The position numbers and the translations under genes were made by a program. This document shows, one piece after another, positions 1-4,231 of a stretch of DNA of 6,028 nt. The notes under the pieces are model-generated. The model saw nothing but the letters and a program-made list of their open reading frames with translations. It did not search any database and was not told the DNA's origin. The DNA comes from Sedimentisphaerales bacterium (GTDB lineage Bacteria; Planctomycetota; Phycisphaerae; Sedimentisphaerales; SG8-4), in the NCBI GenBank assembly GCA_016932895.1, contig JAFGCA010000459.1, positions 1-6,028 on the forward strand, given 5' to 3'. Every line of letters starts with the position of its first letter. Positions within the stretch are counted from its first letter, which is position 1.

Positions 1-1326
1 ATGGAACGCGGATACAGCCAGCAAGATTTGGAGCAGGCGATAGCACGAACGGCGCCGGGAGGTTCGCCACGGCCCGATTTTGGGACGTGGCGGGCAGAGC
101 ATGGCGGGGCGCTGCATGCGCTGAAGCGGCACGCGGAAAAGAGAGTTAACGACGGCCCGTGCGGAACATGGGTCGTCCGATTCGGGAGAACGATCATGAA
201 GAACAGAAGAACGAGACTGGCCACGGGAGCGGCCGTTGCCGCTGCGGTAGTTTTGTCGGTGGTTGTCATGGATTGGCTGGCTCCCCCGGCATGGGCCATT
301 GGACAGACAGTCAAGGTGCTCAAGAGCGTGCGCAGCATCGTGATTCGTGGCGTGGGCTACGACGAAGGGACCGCTTCGCCCTTTACGTTCTCGATCCGCC
401 CCTCCCGGGATGGTGGCGAAGGGTTCGATATGCGGTTCGAATGCGAAAACCAACTCGTTATCGTCAGGGGCAAGAAGGCCTGGGTGCATTTGCCTGACAA
501 GAACGTGGTCATGATCTACGACGATGTCACGACCTCCTACGGGATGATGCGGGATCTTCAGTGGTGGTATGATGTCGCCTCGCTCAATCCCTGGATTACC
601 GGCAAGGTCCTGGGCGCAGCAAAGCACGTCGCCGACGACTGGGAGGAGGTTTACGGTCAGGACGAACGCACCGGACGCGACTCTGTTTTCGTTACGTGTG
701 CCTATGGGGAGCAATCGAGGTTCTGGTTCGTCTGCGACCTGGAGACCAAGCTGATCGTCGAAGCCAGGTACTGGAACTGGAGCAGTCCCGATCCGGAGGG
801 CCCGCCGGCGTGCCACGCCACGAGCTTTGCCTACAATGAGGACCTGGACGACAGCCTCTTCGAGTTTCAAATGCCCGAGGGTGTCAGGGTCATCGACAAG
901 GCGAAAACCAGAAAGATCGAGCAGGAGGCGCGAGTGCTGTCGGACCGGGCGGAGCGCCTGTTCATGGAGGGGAAATACGCCGCCTCGATCGAGGTGTACC
1001 AGCAGGTCTATGATCGGTTTCCCGACTTGACCGACGGCGTGCCGGCCTCCACCGCTTTGTGCATGATGGGCAGCGCCTATCGCCAGCTTGGCGAACCCGC
1101 CAAGGCTGTCGAAATCCTCCAGAAGCAGCTCAGAGAGTACGGGCATCTGGAGGGACGCGAGTCACCGTATTTCAGTCTCGGACGTGCCTACCTGGACCTG
1201 GGAGACAAAGAAAAGGCCTTGAAGGCCTTCGAGGACTGCCTGGCCATGGGCAAGGGACGACGCGATCCGGACCAATACCCCCTCAAGCAAGCCCGCGAGT
1301 ACATCGAGAGGATCAAGGGGGAGTAA
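1..1326 (+). CDS. Membrane-anchored LolA-like protein with C-terminal TPR repeats, probable sigma-factor partner
   Basis: The 441-residue protein has three parts. Residues 1-65 are a charged cytoplasmic tail with a 'PRPDFGTWRAEH' segment. Similar tails occur in planctomycete proteins encoded next to ECF sigma factors (recalled family knowledge, not searched). Residues about 72-92 are one hydrophobic span, after basic KNRRTR. Residues about 100-297 look like a LolA/outer-membrane-lipoprotein-sorting beta fold, closing with 'LFEFQMPEGVRVID'. Residues about 310-418 hold three TPR-like helical hairpins, the clearest being 'YFSLGRAYLDLGDKEKALKAFE'. No zinc finger is visible. The outer part probably binds a lipid, peptide or protein partner. 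ATG is the first base of the window, so the upstream ribosome binding site cannot be seen and the true start may lie earlier. ATG at 196 (Met66), with GGGAG at 184-188, is an alternative but would remove the conserved tail. The biochemical function is unknown. Confidence 0.8.
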   Translation: MERGYSQQDLEQAIARTAPGGSPRPDFGTWRAEHGGALHALKRHAEKRVNDGPCGTWVVRFGRTIMKNRRTRLATGAAVAAAVVLSVVVMDWLAPPAWAIGQTVKVLKSVRSIVIRGVGYDEGTASPFTFSIRPSRDGGEGFDMRFECENQLVIVRGKKAWVHLPDKNVVMIYDDVTTSYGMMRDLQWWYDVASLNPWITGKVLGAAKHVADDWEEVYGQDERTGRDSVFVTCAYGEQSRFWFVCDLETKLIVEARYWNWSSPDPEGPPACHATSFAYNEDLDDSLFEFQMPEGVRVIDKAKTRKIEQEARVLSDRAERLFMEGKYAASIEVYQQVYDRFPDLTDGVPASTALCMMGSAYRQLGEPAKAVEILQKQLREYGHLEGRESPYFSLGRAYLDLGDKEKALKAFEDCLAMGKGRRDPDQYPLKQAREYIERIKGE

Positions 1327-1435
1327 GGCAGATCCGCTTTTTGCCGGATTGTTCCCGAGGTTACGAGGCTCTGCAACGATTTGCGGGGCCTCTTCCTCGC
1401 GCGCTTGTCGCGAAAGGCACTGGAATTCTGCAGCA
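1327..1435. other. Intergenic spacer, no gene recognised
   Basis: This is the first part of a 339-bp stretch without an intact gene (1327-1665). I see no good terminator. A 5-bp inverted repeat (TCGCG/CGCGA, 1397-1413) has no T-run. The segment 1336-1351 (GCTTTTTGCCGGATTG) resembles the left end of the two sigma-promoter repeats but has no -10 box at the matching distance. The remainder of the stretch is covered by the sigma-factor relic and the hydrolase leader. Confidence 0.5.
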
Positions 1436-1438
1436 CTT

Positions 1439-1468
1439 TTGCCGGGTCGACGTTCTGTATGGTAGAAT
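1439..1468 (+). promoter_or_regulatory. Putative promoter upstream of the sigma relic and hydrolase
   Basis: TTGCCG (1439-1444) and TAGAAT (1463-1468) are separated by 18 bp, a plausible housekeeping-type -35/-10 pair. The TAGAAT box and its flanks are identical in the second repeat copy. If active, it would transcribe the 39-codon relic and then the hydrolase gene. The call comes from sequence match only. Confidence 0.5.
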
Positions 1469-1485
1469 CGCCTCTGATTTCTTTC

Positions 1486-1490
1486 AGGAG
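1486..1490 (+). promoter_or_regulatory. Ribosome binding site retained by the relic frame
   Basis: AGGAG lies 7 bases before ATG at 1498, in exactly the same arrangement as in front of the intact sigma gene. The relic could therefore still be translated. Confidence 0.6.
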
Positions 1491-1497
1491 AACGCCG

Positions 1498-1617
1498 ATG
1501 ACCGACGAGCGCTGGCAAGCCGGAAGTAGCGACGAGCATTTGGGCGATCACCCGGTTGCGGTCCGTGTCCGGCTGCACCGATCCCTGTGGTTCGCAGCCG
1601 CCCAGGAGCCCCAATAG
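1498..1617 (+). pseudogene. Internally deleted relic of an ECF sigma-factor gene
   Basis: A 39-codon frame begins MTDERWQAGSSDEHL, clearly related to MTDERRQTESSDERL at the start of the sigma factor at 2884. It then jumps to 'VAVRVRLHR', resembling 'GTVRVWLHR' in the recognition helix of that protein's region 4. At DNA level 1561-1580 matches 3394-3413 in 18 of 20 bases. About 150 codons covering regions 2 to 4 are missing, and the frame ends at TAG 1615-1617 after an unrelated tail. It cannot work as a sigma factor. Another reading is that GGCGATC at 1543-1549 corresponds to 'AGD' of the intact gene, which would mean several small deletions. It may survive only as a leader peptide ahead of the hydrolase, whose ATG is 48 bp downstream. 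Confidence 0.75.
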
Positions 1618-1649
1618 ATAGGAATCTCAAATCCACCCCGTTCCGATTG

Positions 1650-1655
1650 AAGGAG
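1650..1655 (+). promoter_or_regulatory. Ribosome binding site of the hydrolase gene
   Basis: AAGGAG lies 10 bases before ATG 1666, somewhat long spacing but the best match nearby. It supports this start, which is also the one that gives a complete signal peptide. Confidence 0.6.
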
Positions 1656-1665
1656 AACCCCTGAG

Positions 1666-2802
1666 ATGAACCGACAGATCGCCATCGCACTGATTGCACC
1701 GATTCTGGCTTTCACCGGTACCGTCGGCGCCTGCACGGCGTTTCTCGCGACCGACGGGGACGTTGTTCTGGCGGGCAATAACGAGGATTATGTGAATCCT
1801 CGCACGAAGGTGCGGTTCGTGCCGGCAGAGGAGGGCCGCTACGGGCGGATCTATTTCGGGTTCGACGACCTCTATCCGCAGGGCGGCATGAACGAACGCG
1901 GACTGTTCTTCGACGGTTTCGCTACGGCCCCGCGCAAGGTCGTTGGTTCGACGGACAAGCCCGTCTACGCCGGCGCGCTGATCGACACGGTGATGGCCGA
2001 GTGCGCGACGGTCGAGGAAGTGCTGGTCGTCTTCGAGAAATACAACCTGGAGTTCATGGAACGCGCCATGTTGATGTTCGGCGATGCGACCGGCGATTCG
2101 GCGATCATCGAAGGCGACGACGTCGTTCGAAAGCAGGGGCGTTTTCAGGTCGTCACCAACTTCTACCAGTCGCAAACGCCGGCCGGACAGGAGCCCTGTG
2201 CACGATATCGAATCGCGGTCCGGATGCTGGAGAACGCCGAGGAAATTTCCGTGCCCCTGTGCCGCAGGATCTTGTCGGCAGTCCATGCCGAGCCGTCTAC
2301 GCTGTACTCGAACATCTACGACTTGCGGCGCCGGAGGGTTTACCTCTATCATTTTCACAACTTCGAGAACGTCGTCGTGTTCGACCTGGCGGAGGAACTG
2401 AAGAAGGGAAAACGGGTCCTGGACTTGCCGTCGCTTTTCCCGCCGACCTTTGCGGCCGAGGAGTTCGCCCGGCGGCAAATGCGCGAGTTGGAGCAGCAGA
2501 AGGGCGTCAGGCGTGTCGATATCGATCCCGGCCTCCTGGATCGGTACGTTGGGCAGTACCAGCTTACCAGCGGGTTCATACCCGGCCTGTTGGTCACCAT
2601 GCTCAGGGAAGGGGACCGTCTCTGGGCAGAGTTGCCGGCGATGGCCAAAGTCGAGCTCAGTGCGGAATCGCCGACCGATTTCTTCTATCTCACGTATGGC
2701 AGCCTGCTGAAACTGGCCTTCACCGAGGACGATGGAGGCCACGTCACTGGCTTCGAGGCCGACATAGACGGCCAGAAGTACAAGGCCCGAAAGATTCCGT
2801 AG
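1666..2802 (+). CDS. Exported Ntn hydrolase, C45/linear amide C-N hydrolase type, with DUF3471-like C-terminal domain
   Basis: The 378-residue protein probably hydrolyses a linear amide bond, or transfers an acyl group, outside the cytoplasm. The substrate is unknown. Residues 1-22 form a signal peptide ending TGTVGA. Cys23 follows directly and starts the motif 'CTAFLATDGDVVLAGNNEDY', typical of N-terminal-nucleophile cysteine hydrolases, so signal-peptide removal should expose the catalytic Cys. Other family-like motifs are GGMNERGL (73-80) and VVTNFY (162-167), whose Asn165 is a candidate for the conserved oxyanion Asn. Asn38 stands where bile-salt hydrolases have Arg18, which argues against bile-acid activity. 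Residues about 290-377, beginning 'LLDRYVGQYQL', resemble a DUF3471 beta domain. The gene follows the sigma relic by 48 bp and is probably transcribed from the relic's promoter. The VGAC sequence at the cleavage site also fits a lipobox. I am confident of the fold, not of the substrate. Confidence 0.85.
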   Translation: MNRQIAIALIAPILAFTGTVGACTAFLATDGDVVLAGNNEDYVNPRTKVRFVPAEEGRYGRIYFGFDDLYPQGGMNERGLFFDGFATAPRKVVGSTDKPVYAGALIDTVMAECATVEEVLVVFEKYNLEFMERAMLMFGDATGDSAIIEGDDVVRKQGRFQVVTNFYQSQTPAGQEPCARYRIAVRMLENAEEISVPLCRRILSAVHAEPSTLYSNIYDLRRRRVYLYHFHNFENVVVFDLAEELKKGKRVLDLPSLFPPTFAAEEFARRQMRELEQQKGVRRVDIDPGLLDRYVGQYQLTSGFIPGLLVTMLREGDRLWAELPAMAKVELSAESPTDFFYLTYGSLLKLAFTEDDGGHVTGFEADIDGQKYKARKIP

Positions 2803-2824
2803 CCCCGTTTTCCCTGTAGCGCTT

Positions 2825-2854
2825 CTGCCGGATTGGCGTTCTTCATGGTAGAAT
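2825..2854 (+). promoter_or_regulatory. Putative promoter of the sigma/anti-sigma operon
   Basis: CTGCCG (2825-2830) and TAGAAT (2849-2854) are 18 bp apart, in the same geometry as copy A. Conservation of ATGGTAGAATCG between copies supports the -10 box. No GGAAC/GTC-type ECF autoregulatory promoter is evident. The -35 match is weak. Confidence 0.45.
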
Positions 2855-2871
2855 CGCGTCTGATTTCTGTC

Positions 2872-2876
2872 AGGAG
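2872..2876 (+). promoter_or_regulatory. Ribosome binding site fixing the sigma-factor start
   Basis: AGGAG sits 7 bases before ATG 2884. It selects this ATG over an in-frame TTG at 2833 that would put the promoter inside the gene. Confidence 0.75.
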
Positions 2877-2883
2877 AACGCCG

Positions 2884-3471
2884 ATGACCGATGAACGCCG
2901 GCAAACCGAAAGCAGCGACGAGCGGTTGGTTCGCGCTGCCCTGGCCGGCGATCTCGTGGCGTTCGGGACGCTGGTGGAGCGGTACTGGAACATGGCGTTC
3001 GCGCTGGCGTTGAGCCGGATGAGCGATCCTCAGGAGGCCGAAGACGTCGCCCAGGAGAGCTTTCTGAAGGCCTACTCGCAGTTGAGCGCGTTGCGAGATC
3101 CGTCGCGCTTTGCCGGCTGGGTGAGCAAGATCACGCAGCAGCAGTGTAGCGACGCCCTCAGGAAGCGCCTTCGGTGCCGCACCGCGTTGGGATCCCAGAC
3201 CACGTCGGCCGGTCAATTGGAGGCCATGCCGGCGTATTCGTCCAATCCCGGCCTGACCGAGACGCAGATGCAATTCGTAAGGATGACCGTGGGGCAGTTG
3301 CCTGAAAGATTCCGGAACCTGATCATCATGCGGTTCATGGGCGGGCTCTCGGCGGTGCAGATTGCCGAGCAACTGGGCAAGCGCCCCGGCACCGTCCGCG
3401 TCTGGCTGCACCGGGCCTACAAGATCTTGCGCAAAGACCTTGCTCCGCTTCTTGAGGAGGTCGAATCATGA
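2884..3471 (+). CDS. ECF-type RNA polymerase sigma factor
   Basis: The 195-residue length is normal for an ECF (sigma-70 family group 4) factor. Region 2 spans about residues 14-85: 'AFGTLVERYW' (26-35), the core-polymerase/-10 recognition helix 'EAEDVAQESFLKAY' (51-64), and 'RFAGWVSKI' (75-83). A variable linker covers about 95-128. Region 4 spans about 130-186, with 'LPERFRNLIIMRFMGGLS' followed by a helix-turn-helix, 'AVQIAEQLGKRPGTVRVWLHRA', that should read the -35 element. The start is set by AGGAG at 2872-2876. Its end overlaps the next gene by ATGA, so it should be held inactive by that anti-sigma factor until a signal from the envelope. A degraded partial copy of this gene lies at 1498-1617. 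The family is certain, but the regulon is not visible. Confidence 0.95.
   Translation: MTDERRQTESSDERLVRAALAGDLVAFGTLVERYWNMAFALALSRMSDPQEAEDVAQESFLKAYSQLSALRDPSRFAGWVSKITQQQCSDALRKRLRCRTALGSQTTSAGQLEAMPAYSSNPGLTETQMQFVRMTVGQLPERFRNLIIMRFMGGLSAVQIAEQLGKRPGTVRVWLHRAYKILRKDLAPLLEEVES
3454..3471 (+). promoter_or_regulatory. Translational coupling site between sigma and anti-sigma genes
   Basis: GAGGAGG (3454-3460) lies 7 bases before ATG 3468, and the sigma stop codon TGA (3469-3471) overlaps that ATG as ATGA. This arrangement usually gives coupled, near-stoichiometric production of the two proteins. Confidence 0.8.
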
Positions 3472-4181
3472 ACGATTGTCAACGATACGAAGAGCTGATC
3501 GAGCGATACCTCGATGGAACCATTACTGATTCCCATCTCGCCGAGCTGGAAGCGCATACGCAAGAGTGCGAATCCTGCCGGCTGGAATTCGAGCGTTGCG
3601 TTCTTCTGGGCGAGACGATTCGGGAGTCCTTCGCGCCGGGCCTGGCTGCCGAGCGGGCCGGGGCTTCGGTCCTGGCGAAACTGGCGGCGCAGCCGCAACA
3701 GCGCCGCGGCGGGCCCTGGTTATTGTGGGGTCGGGTGGCGGCTGCCGCCTGCGTCCTTCTGGCGGTCGGCTCCCTGGCGGGTTTTGTCCTGGGAAGGGCC
3801 GGCGCCGCCAAAGAGCCGCAGAGACCGCCGCTGACGCAAGTGCCCGTGCAGGTGGCCGAGCTTCACGGAACCGTGCTGGTCAGGCACCGGGATTACGACG
3901 TGTGGCACGTCCTGGAGGCCGGCTCGGACATCTGCCTCGGGGACACGTTTCACTCTACCGCCAACTCGGGCTTTGTCCTGCAATTGGCGGAGGATTCGAC
4001 GATTGAAGTAGACCAGAACAGCATGCTGGCTCTGACGTCATACAACGGTCAAACGCAGTTCTTCCTGGAGCACGGCGAGTGCACCGCCAATCTGGAAAGC
4101 CCGCACGGACCGTTTTTCATCAGCACTCCCCACGGCCGGGTGGAGGCGCTGGGAACCGAGTTCACCGTCACTGTGGAGTGA
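3468..4181 (+). CDS. Transmembrane anti-sigma factor with zinc-finger and truncated-looking FecR domain
   Basis: The 237-residue protein probably binds and inhibits the sigma factor encoded just before it. The cytoplasmic residues 1-80 carry an anti-sigma zinc-finger pattern: Cys4, then His30-x3-Cys34-x2-Cys37 in 'HTQECESC', preceded by 'LIERYLDGTITDSHLAELEAH'. One membrane span follows at about residues 84-108 (rich in Ala, Val, Leu). Residues about 128-237 lie outside the membrane and resemble a FecR domain: 'VAELHGTVLVRH', a 'DICLGDTFHSTANSGFVLQLAEDSTIEV' stretch, and 'FISTPHGRVEALGTEFTVTVE'. The protein ends immediately after that last motif, where FecR domains normally continue with further strands containing 'V..G.V' and 'V.L.AG' patterns. 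Such patterns appear at the start of the next gene. The sequence therefore looks either naturally short or split. Confidence 0.88.
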   Translation: MNDCQRYEELIERYLDGTITDSHLAELEAHTQECESCRLEFERCVLLGETIRESFAPGLAAERAGASVLAKLAAQPQQRRGGPWLLWGRVAAAACVLLAVGSLAGFVLGRAGAAKEPQRPPLTQVPVQVAELHGTVLVRHRDYDVWHVLEAGSDICLGDTFHSTANSGFVLQLAEDSTIEVDQNSMLALTSYNGQTQFFLEHGECTANLESPHGPFFISTPHGRVEALGTEFTVTVE

Positions 4182-4219
4182 CCAAGAGAAACCTGACTTT
4201 GGCTCTGCCCGCAAGGCGG

Positions 4220-4225
4220 AAGGAG
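4220..4225 (+). promoter_or_regulatory. Ribosome binding site deciding the start of the exported protein
   Basis: AAGGAG lies 6 bases before ATG 4232. It supports that start over an in-frame GTG at 4178, which overlaps the anti-sigma stop as GTGA and would add 18 residues ahead of the signal peptide. Confidence 0.7.
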
Positions 4226-4231
4226 AAAGCC

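Larger units (their letters stand above)
1436..1543 (+). repeat. Direct repeat copy A: sigma-gene promoter, leader and first codons
   Basis: This segment aligns without gaps to 2822-2929 (offset 1386 bp), with 92 of 108 bases identical by hand count: 57 of 65 up to and including the ATG, and 35 of 43 after it. Identical blocks include ATGGTAGAATCG and TCAGGAGAACGCCGATGACC. It marks the front end of a degraded copy of the downstream sigma gene. Confidence 0.9.
2822..2929 (+). repeat. Direct repeat copy B: promoter, leader and start of the intact sigma gene
   Basis: This is the intact partner of copy A at 1436-1543. It includes the 62-bp leader and the first 15 codons of the sigma gene. The two copies bracket the hydrolase gene in direct orientation. 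Confidence 0.9.

Noticed and set aside
1397..1413. Inverted repeat TCGCG-7-CGCGA as a terminator of the first gene
   Set aside because: The stem is only 5 bp, the loop is 7 bases and no T-run follows.
1162..1614. 150-codon minus-strand frame across the end of the first gene and the spacer
   Set aside because: Its similarity to the minus-strand frame over 2833-2993 only reflects the DNA repeat between the sigma relic and the sigma gene, and it covers the real TPR coding region.
2001..2819. 272-codon plus-strand frame inside the hydrolase gene
   Set aside because: It is arginine/glycine-rich out-of-frame translation of the hydrolase, with no ribosome binding site and no domain.
2833..2883. 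Earlier TTG start for the sigma factor
   Set aside because: It would place the TAGAAT box and ribosome binding site within the gene. ATG 2884 has AGGAG at 7 bases and starts at the typical place for the family.
1627..3411. 594-codon open frame on the minus strand
   Set aside because: It lies antisense to the hydrolase and sigma genes, both of which have clear family motifs, ribosome binding sites and signal/HTH features. The minus translation is low-complexity (R, L, Q, H rich) and shows no recognisable domain, as expected from a high-GC shadow frame.
3479..3983. Minus-strand frames under the anti-sigma gene
   Set aside because: They are shadows of a gene with clear zinc-finger, membrane-span and FecR-like features; no start signals or domains were seen.
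4178..4231. GTG start overlapping the anti-sigma stop (GTGA)
   Set aside because: It adds 18 mostly basic residues before the signal peptide, whereas ATG 4232 has AAGGAG 6 bases upstream and gives a normal signal peptide. Not fully excluded.
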